Source of the DNA: Lachnospiraceae bacterium
GTDB taxonomy: Bacteria > Bacillota > Clostridia > Lachnospirales > Lachnospiraceae
DNA: 38,695 nt
Assembly: GCA_017540605.1 (NCBI GenBank)
Contig: JAFYAS010000010.1
Coordinates: forward strand, 1-38,695
Direction: 5' to 3'
The notes under the pieces: model-generated
Database searches by the model: none
What the model was told of the DNA's origin: nothing
What the model saw: only the letters and a program-made list of their open reading frames with translations
Shown here: positions 1 to 9,786 of the stretch, piece after piece
How positions within the stretch are numbered: position 1 is the stretch's first letter
Layout: every line of letters begins with the position of its first letter
Made by a program: the position numbers and the translations under genes

Positions 1-278
1 CAGTCATTCTTTATGATGTCCTTAAGTGGCTTTAAGTAGCCTATATTGTAGCTTGTGGGAGCGCATAAAAAGATGAGATCACAATCGGAAAAGGAGTTGT
101 CTACATTATCTGCTATCTTATCCAATGTTTTATCATCTGTAGCAAGCTTTAGAGCCTCCTTGTCTACATCATATCCAATAATAGTAGTATCGGGATAAAC
201 AGCTCTTATCCTTTTTGCGATACCGCCGCCGATAAGTCCAAGTCCAATGAAACCAATAGTATTAAAATCATTTGCCAT
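1..278 (-). CDS. tyrA: Prephenate dehydrogenase (N-terminal part, cut by window edge)
   Basis: This is the first 92 codons of a leftward gene that runs off the left edge. The N-terminus carries a Rossmann nucleotide-binding fold: GFIGLGLIGGGIAKRI near residues 8-23, then a second strand ending in IIGYD, whose Asp would bind the adenosine ribose of NAD. The segment DCDLIFLCAPTS follows and is typical of TyrA. The family oxidatively decarboxylates prephenate to 4-hydroxyphenylpyruvate in tyrosine synthesis. The start at 278 is chosen because GAGG lies 8 bases before it on the minus strand. It is divergent from the phospholipase-like gene at 490. Other 6-phosphogluconate-dehydrogenase-like NAD enzymes share the fold, so the assignment rests on overall resemblance; the catalytic domain is outside the window. 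Confidence 0.75.
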   Translation of the reverse strand, partial: MANDFNTIGFIGLGLIGGGIAKRIRAVYPDTTIIGYDVDKEALKLATDDKTLDKIADNVDNSFSDCDLIFLCAPTSYNIGYLKPLKDIIKND

Positions 279-382
279 GTCATTTACCTCAGTGTTATAT
301 GTGTTCGTAACAAGGTTCATTTTAACAATTTTTTTTGGCTTATTCAAGGAGAAAAATAAAAGAGCAAGCGAGTGTAAAATAC

Positions 383-411
383 TTGTATTTGGAGGGTGAA
401 AGATTTATACT
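383..411 (+). promoter_or_regulatory. SigA-type promoter for the gene at 490
   Basis: TTGTAT (383-388) and TATACT (406-411) are separated by 17 bases and point at the gene starting at 490. The rest of the 279-489 gap between the divergent genes is AT-rich, with no other clear signal. Confidence 0.55.
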
Positions 412-489
412 GATAATGTTGGTTAGATTAATAAAACTTGCTTGAGGATTATCGTAACAATTGTGTTTTACAGCCGATCGGAGGCTATT

Positions 490-1125
490 ATGAGAAAAAA
501 ATCCCATATCACCCTGGCAAGACATATACTTAATGTATCAGAGCATGAGAGCTTTATACACTATAAAAAGGCTTTTTATGTGGGAAGTATACTTCCTGAC
601 TGCAAGCCTACTTTTTTGACGCGCAAGCATGAGATAAACGGAACTATCAATATAGTTGAGAAGTGGATAAGAAGACTGACCACGGAATATGACAGCACCG
701 ACAGGATGAAGACAAGATATTTTAGAAAGCTTGGGGAGGTTCTTCATTATGTGGCTGATTATTTTACATATCCTCACAACAAGGAATATCCTGAAGGCTT
801 TACCGGACATTGCTTTTATGAGGGAGAGCTAAAACACAAGCTCAGAGCTTATGTAAGGCAGTTAAACGAAAAGGATATCAATAATTGGAAGAACCGAATA
901 AAGCTCGAAAAACTGGAGGAATTTAATGATACTGAGGATATTATAGCCTATATAAAAAGAGAGCATGATGCATATATAAAGCGCTATGATCACAATGTGG
1001 ATGAGGATTGTAAATATATAGTGGGCGTGTGCTCGAGGGTGGCTTTTGCTATACTTTATGTGTGTGAGAGGAATATGGAAAATCTTATGACAGCTTTTGA
1101 ATCTGAAAAGGACAATCGTGAATAA
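490..1125 (+). CDS. Zinc-dependent phospholipase C family protein
   Basis: The predicted protein is 211 residues with no signal peptide. Its N-terminal two thirds fit the zinc-dependent phospholipase C-like family: an early His (HITLARHIL), SILPDCKP, then the His/Asp-rich helices GEVLHYVADYFTYPHN and GHCFYEGELKH, which would hold metal ions. In Clostridia these short proteins are common and mostly uncharacterised, so lipase activity is inferred from the fold. An in-frame ATG at 442 exists, but the ATG at 490 has GGAGG at 480-484 and is preferred. A promoter lies at 383-411. The next gene, sbcD, begins 53 bases downstream and could share the transcript. Confidence 0.65.
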   Translation: MRKKSHITLARHILNVSEHESFIHYKKAFYVGSILPDCKPTFLTRKHEINGTINIVEKWIRRLTTEYDSTDRMKTRYFRKLGEVLHYVADYFTYPHNKEYPEGFTGHCFYEGELKHKLRAYVRQLNEKDINNWKNRIKLEKLEEFNDTEDIIAYIKREHDAYIKRYDHNVDEDCKYIVGVCSRVAFAILYVCERNMENLMTAFESEKDNRE

Positions 1126-1178
1126 AGATGAAAATAATGAAAGAATGGGGAATTTGACACTTTGGGAGGATACACTGT

Positions 1179-2336
1179 ATGAAGTTGATGCATGTGGGTG
1201 ATTTGCATCTCGGAAAATCACTTGGAGATTTTGATCTTACGGAGGATCAGGAATATCTATTGAACCAATTATTGGAGATAGTAGATAGCAGGTCTGTTGA
1301 TGCTGTTTTAATTGCAGGAGATGTTTATGATAAATCTGTACCCAGCGAAGCTGCGACAAGAATGCTCGATTATTTCTTGAGCAGTCTGTCAAAACGAAAT
1401 GTCTATACATTCATGATAAGTGGTAATCATGATTCTGATGAAAGATTGAACTATGGTAGTAATCTTTTCGAAACTAATCACATCTTTATTTCAACTAAAT
1501 ATAATGGAAACCTATATAAGCAAAATCTAAAGATAGGGAAGGAAGAAGCGGTTATATATCTTTTACCCTTTGTTAAGGCATCTCAGGTGAGACATTATCT
1601 TCCGGAGGCAAAAATAGAGTCCTATGATGATGCTGTCAGAGCTATCATAGACAATGAGAAAATAGATGATTCGAGGTGCAATATACTTGTAGCTCATCAA
1701 TTTGTGATGGGAAAAAGTGAGGATCCTAAGCTTGGTGGGTCTGAGAGCCTTGGAACACAGAGTGTTGGTCTTGTTGAAAAGATCGGATATGATTGCTTTG
1801 ATGCTTTTGATTATGTTGCATTAGGCCATATTCATTCACCACAGCAGGTCGGACGGAAGGAAGTAAGGTATTCCGGGTCACCACTTAAGTATTCTCTCAG
1901 TGAAGTGAATAATGAGAAATCAGTTTCCCTGATCACAATAGATGAAAAGAAGAATGTGGATATTGAATTGGTTCCTATTAAACCGATGAGAAATCTAAGG
2001 CACATAAAGGGAAGGTTCAAGGATCTGTTAGCAAAACCGAATGTGACTGCGCCGGAGGACTTCATTTACGTAACTCTTACGGATGAAGAGATTGTAAATG
2101 ATGCTATGGGAATTTTCCAACAGACATACCCGTATACAGTAAAGATTGACTATGACAATTCTCATACCAGAGAAATAGAACAGGTGGATATATCTAAGAT
2201 CGCAGAGAATAGGTCTTTTGAGGATCTTATCAGTGATTTCTACAGACAGATATACAGTTGTGAGATCAGTGAAGAAGAAATGGATATCATGAGAACTGTA
2301 GCGAGAGAGGCAGGTGTATTTTATGAAGCCGATTAA
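1179..2336 (+). CDS. sbcD: Exonuclease SbcCD, nuclease subunit SbcD (Mre11-like)
   Basis: A 385-residue calcineurin-like metallophosphoesterase. The phosphoesterase motifs appear in order: GDLHLG near the N-terminus, AGDVYDKS, SGNHDSDERL, VAHQF and ALGHIHSPQQ. These Asp, His and Asn residues bind the two manganese ions. SbcD cuts DNA ends, hairpins and protein-blocked ends together with the SbcC ATPase, in the cytoplasm on the chromosome. GGGAGG sits 9 bases before the ATG at 1179. The gene overlaps sbcC by 14 bases, so the two subunits are probably translationally coupled. The length is normal for the family. Confidence 0.95.
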   Translation: MKLMHVGDLHLGKSLGDFDLTEDQEYLLNQLLEIVDSRSVDAVLIAGDVYDKSVPSEAATRMLDYFLSSLSKRNVYTFMISGNHDSDERLNYGSNLFETNHIFISTKYNGNLYKQNLKIGKEEAVIYLLPFVKASQVRHYLPEAKIESYDDAVRAIIDNEKIDDSRCNILVAHQFVMGKSEDPKLGGSESLGTQSVGLVEKIGYDCFDAFDYVALGHIHSPQQVGRKEVRYSGSPLKYSLSEVNNEKSVSLITIDEKKNVDIELVPIKPMRNLRHIKGRFKDLLAKPNVTAPEDFIYVTLTDEEIVNDAMGIFQQTYPYTVKIDYDNSHTREIEQVDISKIAENRSFEDLISDFYRQIYSCEISEEEMDIMRTVAREAGVFYEAD

Positions 2337-5300
2337 ACTGATAATGAGTGCATTTGGCCCTTACGCCGGCGAAATGCCTCCGATAGATTTTACTAATTTT
2401 GAGGATAAGGGATTGTTTCTGATATCAGGAGATACAGGAGCAGGAAAGACTACTATCTTTGATGCTATATGTTTTGCATTGTATGGGGAAACCAGTGGGA
2501 AATTCAGAGATACAAAGAATCTTAGAAGTGAATATGCCAAGGAATCAACGGAGACTTATGTTGATTTTTTCTTTACTCATCAAGGCAGAGATTACCATGT
2601 GTGGAGAAGACCTGAGTATGAGCGAAGGAAACAGCGTGGCACCGGAATGACTACCATCAAAGAAAATGCTATTTTATATTCCGGAGACAGTACACCGATA
2701 GAGGGAAAAAACCAGGTAAATGAAGCAGTAAAGGAACTGATTCATATCGATGAAAAGCAATTTAAGCAGATTGCTATGATCGCGCAGGGAGAGTTTTGGG
2801 CGTTACTCAATGCAAAAACCGATGAGAGAACCAAAATCCTGCGAACGATTTTCCAGACAAATGGCTACAACAGCATTGAATATAAACTCAAGGATCGTAT
2901 GGATGCCAGCTATAAGCTTAAGTCAAATATAGAGAACAGTATAGTTCAATACTTTAATGATGCAGAAGTGGATACAGAGGATGAGCTTTTTGAACAGCTT
3001 TCGATCCTTAAAAACAGAGCGAAAGCATCAGGGAGTGTGTGGAACCTTGAGGAGATCGTAGAGCTCATGGAGTCTCTTATCAAATCTGATAAGAGTAGGT
3101 TAAATAGTTCAAAAGCTCTATTGGAGAAAGCTGAAAAAACACTTGAAGAGAGCAAGAAGGAACTTGCAACCGCTGAAACCAACAATGATTTCATCAAAAA
3201 GCTGGAAGCTTTAAAGGTTAAAGAGGAAGAACTGAATAATAACCAAAAGAAGATAGAGGAAAAGGAAGCGTTGCTGATCAAGCAAAAACTGGCAACCAGA
3301 GAAGTGAATCCGATTTATTTATCATGGAAAGAGAAATCAGATTCTATCAAAGAGCTTCAGAAACAGATATCTGTTAAGAATGATGACGTAAAAGAAGCTA
3401 CAAGGAAGGCTGAAGAAGCTTTAAAAGCTTTAGAAAAGGCTAAGCTTGATAAGCCGGAAGCAGAGAAGCTTAAGAGACTTGTTGATAAGATCACAGAAGA
3501 GGAAGAAAAGTATCAGCAAAGAGATGAGCTGTCTGAAGAGCTATATAAATTAAAGAAAGCTATTGATGGATTTGCTGAGGAGGAAGAGAAACTAAAAGAA
3601 AGGGAAGAGGCACTTAAGGCCAAGATTGAGTTACTTAAGGAGACTCAAAAGAACTTAAAGGGTACTCCTGAGAAGCTGGCTGAGGCAAAGACACAGGGTG
3701 AAAAGCTGACTGATTTGTTTAATGATATTGAAGAGATAATTGAGAAAAAACTTCCGGACCGGGAGATGAAAAAGAGATCTCTTAAAATAAAGCAGGATGA
3801 ATTCGAAATTGCACGTAAAAGGTATGAAGACGCTAAAAATGAACGTGAGATAGCGGAAAGGATACTGGAAAACTGCAGAGCCGGTATTTTAGCTGAGGGA
3901 CTTGAGGACGGACAGAAATGTCCGGTCTGCGGTTCTATTCATCATCCTGAGCTTGCCAGAATACCGAGTGAAGCTGTTACGGAGGAAGAGTTTAATTGTC
4001 TGAAGGATAAAGAGACCATACTTCAGAAAAACAAAGTCGATGCCAATACAGAGGCAGAGAAGGCTAAAACTGTGCTTGAGAATTTTGAAGAACAGCTCCA
4101 AGTTGATATACTGGATTGTTTAGAAAATAAGCTTATTGAGACAGGTGATCATTATAGCGGACTTGATGAACTCATAAAGGGAGTCAATTTGGCGAAGAAG
4201 ATCGTTGAAGATAAGATAAAAGAAAACACAAGGGAGCAGAATGCTTTGTCAAGGTATAGCAAAGAACTTATCAAAGCTGATTCTGACCTCGAAAGAGCGC
4301 AGGGAGAAGAAACAGAGAATCTGAATAAGGATAAAGCCAATCTTACAGCAAAGAAGCAAGTCGTTGAAAAGGATAAAGCAGAGAAGGAGGCTGTTTTAGG
4401 TACTCTGACAAAACTAAGCTTTGACAGTTGGGAGTTAGCAAGGGCAGAGCTTCAAAAGGCAGAGGAAAGGATAATTAAGATATCTGAGTATATAGAGTGT
4501 ACTGATAAGGACAAGAAAGCTGCGGATGAGAATTACGCATCGGAACAGGCTTCTTTAAAGACATTGGAAGAAACTCTTGAGAAGGCTGAAAAAGAAGAAA
4601 TGATGAGAAAAAAGAAACTGGATGAGACGCTTGACAAGAGTAAATTTGAATCTATTGATGAAATGCTTAAGTTCGTTTTATCCGAAGATGAGATTTCCAA
4701 GGTCGATGAGGAGATAGGTAATTATAAGCAGGAGGTTATAACGAATAAAAAGCAGATAGAAGACGCCGAGAAGTATGCAAAAGGTAGAAAAGTCATTGAT
4801 ATTGATTCGCTTAAGGAAAAATGCGAAATAGGGCTGAATGATGTATCAGGTATGCGGAGAGTTGCTAATACCATTGAGAATAGATTAAGCGGAAATATAG
4901 ATAGGCTTGAGAAAATCACATTGCAGGAATCTGAGCTTTTGAAAGCGCGAAAAGAGAATGGCATCTGCACAAGATTGTATAACCTTGTTAAAGGTACTAC
5001 CGGAAACGGAAAGATAACTCTGGAGCAATACATTCAGGCTGCAGGTTTTGATGGGATAATCGCAGCAGCTAACAGGCGACTTTTGCCTATGAGTGACGGG
5101 CAGTATAAATTGTATAGACAAGAGGACTCACTTGGAAAGAGGACCAATACCTTCCTTGATCTTGAAGTGCTTGATAGCTTTACCGGTCACAGGAGGCCGG
5201 TAGGAAATCTTTCCGGCGGAGAGAGCTTCAAGGCATCCCTCAGTCTGGCTTTGGGATTATCAGATACGGTTTCATCGAATCTAGGAGGTATCCAAATGGA

Positions 5301-5502
5301 TGCGCTCTTTGTGGATGAAGGCTTTGGAACACTGGATCGTAAATCTATAGAGGGTGCGATGGATATTCTTATCAATCTGTCAGGAACCAAGAAACTAGTT
5401 GGCATAATAAGCCATAGAGAGGAATTGATGGAGAACATCCCTCAGCAGATATGTGTAAAAAAGACGAAGGATGGTAGCCGGATAACAATAGAAACGGTGT
5501 AA
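2323..5502 (+). CDS. sbcC: Exonuclease SbcCD, ATPase subunit SbcC (Rad50-like)
   Basis: A 1059-residue SMC-like ATPase. Walker A GDTGAGKT is at residues 36-43. Long Glu/Lys-rich heptad segments form two coiled-coil arms, which meet at a CPVC zinc hook at residue 533. The ABC signature LSGGES is near 963-968 and Walker B is FVDEGFGTLD. In the family, ATP binding by the head domain gates the SbcD nuclease, and the hook joins two complexes. A GTG at 2314 is in frame, but the ATG at 2323 is preferred because the purine-rich GAGAGAGGCAGG lies 9-20 bases before it. The gene overlaps the end of sbcD. Confidence 0.95.
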   Translation: MKPIKLIMSAFGPYAGEMPPIDFTNFEDKGLFLISGDTGAGKTTIFDAICFALYGETSGKFRDTKNLRSEYAKESTETYVDFFFTHQGRDYHVWRRPEYERRKQRGTGMTTIKENAILYSGDSTPIEGKNQVNEAVKELIHIDEKQFKQIAMIAQGEFWALLNAKTDERTKILRTIFQTNGYNSIEYKLKDRMDASYKLKSNIENSIVQYFNDAEVDTEDELFEQLSILKNRAKASGSVWNLEEIVELMESLIKSDKSRLNSSKALLEKAEKTLEESKKELATAETNNDFIKKLEALKVKEEELNNNQKKIEEKEALLIKQKLATREVNPIYLSWKEKSDSIKELQKQISVKNDDVKEATRKAEEALKALEKAKLDKPEAEKLKRLVDKITEEEEKYQQRDELSEELYKLKKAIDGFAEEEEKLKEREEALKAKIELLKETQKNLKGTPEKLAEAKTQGEKLTDLFNDIEEIIEKKLPDREMKKRSLKIKQDEFEIARKRYEDAKNEREIAERILENCRAGILAEGLEDGQKCPVCGSIHHPELARIPSEAVTEEEFNCLKDKETILQKNKVDANTEAEKAKTVLENFEEQLQVDILDCLENKLIETGDHYSGLDELIKGVNLAKKIVEDKIKENTREQNALSRYSKELIKADSDLERAQGEETENLNKDKANLTAKKQVVEKDKAEKEAVLGTLTKLSFDSWELARAELQKAEERIIKISEYIECTDKDKKAADENYASEQASLKTLEETLEKAEKEEMMRKKKLDETLDKSKFESIDEMLKFVLSEDEISKVDEEIGNYKQEVITNKKQIEDAEKYAKGRKVIDIDSLKEKCEIGLNDVSGMRRVANTIENRLSGNIDRLEKITLQESELLKARKENGICTRLYNLVKGTTGNGKITLEQYIQAAGFDGIIAAANRRLLPMSDGQYKLYRQEDSLGKRTNTFLDLEVLDSFTGHRRPVGNLSGGESFKASLSLALGLSDTVSSNLGGIQMDALFVDEGFGTLDRKSIEGAMDILINLSGTKKLVGIISHREELMENIPQQICVKKTKDGSRITIETV

Positions 5503-5538
5503 GATGATAGGCAATTTTTTGTAGGGAGTAATCATATT

Positions 5539-7017
5539 ATGAAACAGTTTAATCTTTTAATAAACGCTGATGATAAACTTGGTCATATCAATCGCGAGAT
5601 ATACGGTAATTTTACTGAGCATCTTGGAAGGTGCATTTACAATGGAATCTATGTGGGAGAGGATTCTGATATTCCCAATATCCATGGTATCAGAAAGGAC
5701 ATAGTAGAAGCCTTTAAGAATATCAAACTTCCCGTGCTTCGCTATCCCGGCGGCTGCTTTGCCGATGAATATCATTGGAAGGATGGTATAGGTGACAAGA
5801 AGAATAGAAAAAGGATCATCAACAGCAATTGGGGGAATGTCGTAGAGGATAACAGCTTCGGAACCCATGAGTTTATGGAGCTTTGCGAGCTGGTGGGCTG
5901 TGAACCTTATATTACCGGCAATGTGGGAAGCGGTACTGTGCGCGAGATGAGCGAGTGGGTGGAATACATGACATTTGACGGCGTGTCCCCTATGGCAGAG
6001 CTTCGTAGAGCCAATGGCAGGGAGAAACCCTGGAGGTTAAAATACTTTGCAGTAGGAAATGAGAATTGGGGCTGTGGAGGCAATATGACTCCCGAATACT
6101 ATGCTGATCTCTATAAGCAATATTCAACCTTTTGTAAAAATCATTCAGGAAACACTCTGTTTAAGATCGCCTGCGGTCCAAGTGGCGAGGATTACAATTG
6201 GACAGAGGTGATAATGAAAAAACTCAAGGGATGGGATAAATGGATGGCAGACGGTATTGCTCTTCATTTTTATTCTGTCTATGATTGGGAGAAGAAGGGG
6301 TATGCCACAGAATTTGATGATGGGGCATATTATGAATTGTTAAATACCGCCAACTTCATAGATCCTCTTATAACAAGACACGAGGAGATCATGAATCGAT
6401 ATGATCCGGAGTGTGAAGTTGCTCTTGTGGTAGATGAATGGGGAACCTGGTATGAGGTGGAGAAGGGAACCAATCCCGGATTTTTGTTCCAACAGAATAC
6501 TATGCGAGACGCCATAGTTGCGGCTATTTCTTTGAACATCTTTAATAGACATGCCAAGCGTGTAAAGATGGCCAATATAGCTCAGGCTGTAAATGTGCTT
6601 CAGGCTATCATATTAACTGAAGGTGAGAAGATGATCAAGACGCCTACTTATCATGTATTTGATCTCTTTAAGGAGCACCAGGACGGCGAGGCGGTATATT
6701 GCTATGTTCAAAAAGAAAATATGGTAGAGGATAAGAATACTCCGATGATCTCATCTTCGGCTTCAATAAAAGACGGAAAGATGACCGTAACCCTAGCTAA
6801 TTGTTCTCTTACAGAAGAGGTAAAGCTTTCGGGACCGGTTGTAGGACTTGAGGTAAGTAAGGCATCGGCCAGAATAATATCGGGAGATGCCCACGCACAC
6901 AATACATTTGATTCGCCGGAAAATGTAGTGATCACGGAACACAAGGTGGAAATAGATAATAAGCAGCTGAATATAGTTCTTCCACCATGTTCTGTATGCG
7001 AGGTAATACTTTCATGA
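5539..7017 (+). CDS. abfA: Alpha-L-arabinofuranosidase, glycoside hydrolase family 51
   Basis: A 492-residue protein without a signal peptide, so it is expected to act in the cytoplasm on imported arabino-oligosaccharides and release L-arabinose. The GH51 landmarks are [15 protein letters not shown] at the N-terminus, [14 protein letters not shown], the acid/base Glu175 in VGNENWG and the nucleophile Glu300 in [10 protein letters not shown]-terminal beta-sandwich completes the usual length of about 500. GGGAG is 10 bases before the ATG. The gene follows sbcC by 36 bases and overlaps the small Cys-rich gene downstream by four bases (ATGA). No transporter or arabinose-pathway gene is adjacent. 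Confidence 0.93.
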   Translation: MKQFNLLINADDKLGHINREIYGNFTEHLGRCIYNGIYVGEDSDIPNIHGIRKDIVEAFKNIKLPVLRYPGGCFADEYHWKDGIGDKKNRKRIINSNWGNVVEDNSFGTHEFMELCELVGCEPYITGNVGSGTVREMSEWVEYMTFDGVSPMAELRRANGREKPWRLKYFAVGNENWGCGGNMTPEYYADLYKQYSTFCKNHSGNTLFKIACGPSGEDYNWTEVIMKKLKGWDKWMADGIALHFYSVYDWEKKGYATEFDDGAYYELLNTANFIDPLITRHEEIMNRYDPECEVALVVDEWGTWYEVEKGTNPGFLFQQNTMRDAIVAAISLNIFNRHAKRVKMANIAQAVNVLQAIILTEGEKMIKTPTYHVFDLFKEHQDGEAVYCYVQKENMVEDKNTPMISSSASIKDGKMTVTLANCSLTEEVKLSGPVVGLEVSKASARIISGDAHAHNTFDSPENVVITEHKVEIDNKQLNIVLPPCSVCEVILS

Positions 7018-7271
7018 TAAAAAAGCCGTGCTTAAAATGTATCATTTCAGAAATGGAAGAATCGGAAGAATATGAGAAGATAAAGGAGCTTTTAGATGAG
7101 ATTCCGGAGTCTTTGAAGGTTTCTGATATTGAATACAAAAGGCGGATCGGAATCTGCAAAGCTTGTGATAGGCTTGTTGAGGGAACATGTCTTTTGTGCG
7201 GTTGCTATGTTGAGCTTCGGGCAGTACAAAAAAATGGGAAATGCCCGGCAAAATCTTGGAAAAAACAATAA
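7014..7271 (+). CDS. Small Cys-rich protein, DUF6171-like
   Basis: An 85-residue protein with CLKC at the N-terminus and a second Cys set, [20 protein letters not shown] and a late Cys in GKCPAKSW. This is a layout for one or two zinc sites. It resembles the short DUF6171 proteins of Lachnospiraceae, which have no known function. The start at 7014 is chosen because its ATG overlaps the TGA of the GH51 gene, with GAGG 10 bases before it; this suggests translational coupling. A strong terminator begins one base before its stop codon ends. Confidence 0.6.
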   Translation: MIKKPCLKCIISEMEESEEYEKIKELLDEIPESLKVSDIEYKRRIGICKACDRLVEGTCLLCGCYVELRAVQKNGKCPAKSWKKQ

Positions 7272-7308
7272 AAGCCTTCTCCCAACTAAGTGACGGGAGA
7301 AGGCTTTT
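7270..7308. terminator. Bidirectional intrinsic terminator between convergent genes
   Basis: A 14-bp perfect stem (7270-7283 with 7295-7308) with an 11-base loop. On the plus strand TTTT, GC and a T6 run follow; on the minus strand a T-rich run follows as well. It can end both the rightward GH51 transcript and the leftward cstA transcript. Confidence 0.9.
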
Positions 7309-7314
7309 GCTTTT

Positions 7315-9069
7315 TTAGTTCTTTTTCTTTTGTTTAGAAAGATTTACAAATGAGTAGATGGCGAGCACCAATGCAAGAACTACCAAAAGTACTGCTAGTA
7401 TTGCCTGGATATATGCCCACACATCTCCTTCACCTGAGCCTATCATCTTGATCTTTCCGCTAATGGTCTGGATGAGAGAGCAGATGGTTACAATGAGCAT
7501 GAAGATCATTGGAATAAAGAACATCTTGTTGTTCCTTCCGACCTTTCCAAGCCATGTACATACAGCGAGGAGTCCCACAGCTGCAAGAAGCTGATTGGCA
7601 GCTCCAAACAGAGGCCAAATCTTTGCGTAGCCTGTCATACCAAGCCCTACTCCGAGAACTACTGTGATAATAGTAGCAAAGTAGGGATTTGTGAGAAGCT
7701 TCTTAACTCCCTTTACATCCTTTACTGTTTCTTCGGGTGCAAGCCAGAATTCCTGGAACATATATCTGGCAAGTCTTGTAGCGGTATCAAGGGAAGTAAG
7801 GCAGAATACTGAAACTGCCAATACAAACATACTGTAGATAATACCGATAATAGGGCTTTCTGCACCGGCAAAGGTTCCGATCATTTTCGATATGCCTCCT
7901 GCAAATACGGCAGTTGGACTTGTGAGACCGGTTTCTGCAAGTGCTTCCTTGTCAACATTTACTGAGTGCCATACAAAGCCTACGGCACAAAGGGAGATAA
8001 CAGCAACCACACACTCGATGAGCATTGAACCGTATGCGACAGGACGTGCATTTGATTCGTTGTCAATCTGCTTTGATGTGGTACCTGATGAAACAAGTGA
8101 ATGGAAACCTGAGATAGCGCCGCATGCGATAGTAACAAACAAGGCGGGGAACAGGCTTCCTGTTGCAAACAGTCCATTGGTCTCTGTGATCTTCATGCTT
8201 GTGAAAGCAGGGATATCAAGGTGACCATTTCCTGTAAGAGTTGCTCCGATTATGGCAACCACAGCTACTCCGATCATGAAATAAAGAAGGAAAGAGCTTA
8301 GATAATCACGGGGTTGGAGTAGAATCCACACAGGGGTTACCGATGCAATAAGGATATAAACCGCAAGTATCCACATCCAAGCGTTGTAGGAAATGGTGAT
8401 AGGGCACCAGTTCATTCCTATAGCCACGATGATGACGATTCCGATAACACCGATCACGGATGCCGGACCTATAGGCATATTTTTTCTGTAAACCAAAAAT
8501 CCAAATACTATAGCGAGAACTATGAAGAGTAGTGATATCATAGCTGTCTGCTGGTGAGCGAGAAGTGCTGAGCCTTCAAGAGCCACACCTGCCGCAGTGG
8601 TGCTTCCAAATGTACTTGCCACGATGGAACTGAAAGCTGCGACAACTAAAAGCAGTGTAAGGTAGGCGAAGATTATGAAGATCTTCTTGGCGACATTGCC
8701 CATGGCGTCTTCAATAACTTCACCGATTGACTGGCCCTGATGACGAATAGATGCAAACAGAGCACCGTAATCATGGACACCACCGAAGAACACGCCTCCG
8801 ATGAGAACCCACAACAATACGGGGATCCATCCAAAGATCGCCGCCTGGATAGGACCGTTTATGGGGCCTGCGCCGGCGATTGAAGAAAAATGGTGACCCA
8901 TGAGAACCGGAGTTTTTGCCGGAACATAGTCGATTCCGTCCTCCATTTCATGTGCGGGGGTAGTTTTGCTTGAATCTACTCCCCATTGTTCTGCAAGCCA
9001 TTTTCCGTAGAAAACATAGCCGCAGAAAAGGATAGCGATACTGATCAAAAGTATCAATGCTGCATTCAT
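7315..9069 (-). CDS. cstA: Carbon starvation protein CstA family transporter
   Basis: A 584-residue membrane protein with about 16 hydrophobic segments. Family marks are FYGKWLAEQWGVD near the N-terminus, the conserved block TPVLMGHHFSSIAGAGPINGP and GGVHDYGALFASIRH. CstA/BtsT proteins take up pyruvate or peptides when carbon is short; which substrate this one carries cannot be read from the sequence. GAGG lies 8 bases before the ATG on the minus strand. It is the second gene of a two-gene unit behind the DUF8052-like gene, with 32 bases between them. Confidence 0.92.
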   Translation of the reverse strand: MNAALILLISIAILFCGYVFYGKWLAEQWGVDSSKTTPAHEMEDGIDYVPAKTPVLMGHHFSSIAGAGPINGPIQAAIFGWIPVLLWVLIGGVFFGGVHDYGALFASIRHQGQSIGEVIEDAMGNVAKKIFIIFAYLTLLLVVAAFSSIVASTFGSTTAAGVALEGSALLAHQQTAMISLLFIVLAIVFGFLVYRKNMPIGPASVIGVIGIVIIVAIGMNWCPITISYNAWMWILAVYILIASVTPVWILLQPRDYLSSFLLYFMIGVAVVAIIGATLTGNGHLDIPAFTSMKITETNGLFATGSLFPALFVTIACGAISGFHSLVSSGTTSKQIDNESNARPVAYGSMLIECVVAVISLCAVGFVWHSVNVDKEALAETGLTSPTAVFAGGISKMIGTFAGAESPIIGIIYSMFVLAVSVFCLTSLDTATRLARYMFQEFWLAPEETVKDVKGVKKLLTNPYFATIITVVLGVGLGMTGYAKIWPLFGAANQLLAAVGLLAVCTWLGKVGRNNKMFFIPMIFMLIVTICSLIQTISGKIKMIGSGEGDVWAYIQAILAVLLVVLALVLAIYSFVNLSKQKKKN

Positions 9070-9101
9070 GATAATTCCTCACTTTCTATGCATAATATAT
9101 A

Positions 9102-9644
9102 TCATGCGATCGTAGAGCGGTCGTCGATGATTCTTTCATAAAATTCGGAAAGATGTCTGCAGGATTTTGAAGTATGAGCTTTTCCTGTAGAAAGATCCAT
9201 AAGGATCAGGTGGCCTTCAACATGGCCTCTGATGGTAAGTAGATAGTTTTTTTCATATTTGAAGGCCTTTATAGCTTTAAGAGCCTCGGGATCAGGAGTG
9301 TTATTGCAGATTACGGCTACTGTAACATATGAATACATATGATCCTTTTCCGGAAAGCTTTTGTTCATACAAACTAGCTCCGGAGCCATATGATCTATCA
9401 TCAGTCTTTTATAGCTTTCGATATCGTCTGTTGAAACCTCATCCTTTTGAAAAAAGAGGATGTGCTCAAAACCATTGATGCTCCACAGATTCACCTTGGG
9501 ATTTAAGACATACTTCTCGCTGGTTGTGGAAAAGTATCCATAAGCTAAAGCTTTGAATCCGCCAATTTCATAGTCCTTGGTTATATCAAAGGTCTTCGAA
9601 TATTCACTTAGAAGTCTTTCGGTATATTCATTTGCCGATATCAT
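9102..9644 (-). CDS. DUF8052-like soluble protein upstream of cstA
   Basis: A predicted 180-residue soluble protein. It starts MISANEYTERLLSEYSKTFD and contains ALAYGYFSTTSEKYVL, KVNLWSINGFEHILFF and HMYSYVTVAVI. The pattern matches, from memory, the DUF8052 proteins that often sit next to cstA; their function is unknown. An upstream in-frame ATG at 9686 would add 14 residues. That ATG overlaps a TATAAT -10 box (9685-9690), so it would precede the likely transcript start near 9678. The ATG at 9644 has GGAAG 10 bases before it and agrees with the family N-terminus. It is co-transcribed with cstA. Confidence 0.6.
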   Translation of the reverse strand: MISANEYTERLLSEYSKTFDITKDYEIGGFKALAYGYFSTTSEKYVLNPKVNLWSINGFEHILFFQKDEVSTDDIESYKRLMIDHMAPELVCMNKSFPEKDHMYSYVTVAVICNNTPDPEALKAIKAFKYEKNYLLTIRGHVEGHLILMDLSTGKAHTSKSCRHLSEFYERIIDDRSTIA

Positions 9645-9684
9645 CGTCTCAACACTTCCTTCATAGTGATTAAAACCAAAAAGC

Positions 9685-9713
9685 ATTATAATCCTTTTTT
9701 CCGATTATGGCTA
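9685..9713 (-). promoter_or_regulatory. Promoter of the DUF8052-cstA unit
   Basis: On the minus strand, TAGCCA (9713-9708) is followed after 17 bases by a perfect TATAAT (9690-9685). The expected transcript start, near 9678, lies just upstream of the ATG at 9644 and excludes the one at 9686. Confidence 0.55.
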
Positions 9714-9744
9714 TGGGGAATTTGTGGTTTTTTAAATAAAAAAA

Positions 9745-9770
9745 CTCCTTCTCGCTGAACGGAGAAGGAG
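9745..9770 (-). terminator. Intrinsic terminator for the rpn transcript
   Basis: A 9-bp perfect stem CTCCTTCTC/GAGAAGGAG with an 8-base loop, followed on the minus strand by a T7 run. It ends transcription coming from the Rpn gene and its duplicated tail before the cstA unit's promoter. Confidence 0.85.
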
Positions 9771-9786
9771 GTTCTTTGATAAGTTG

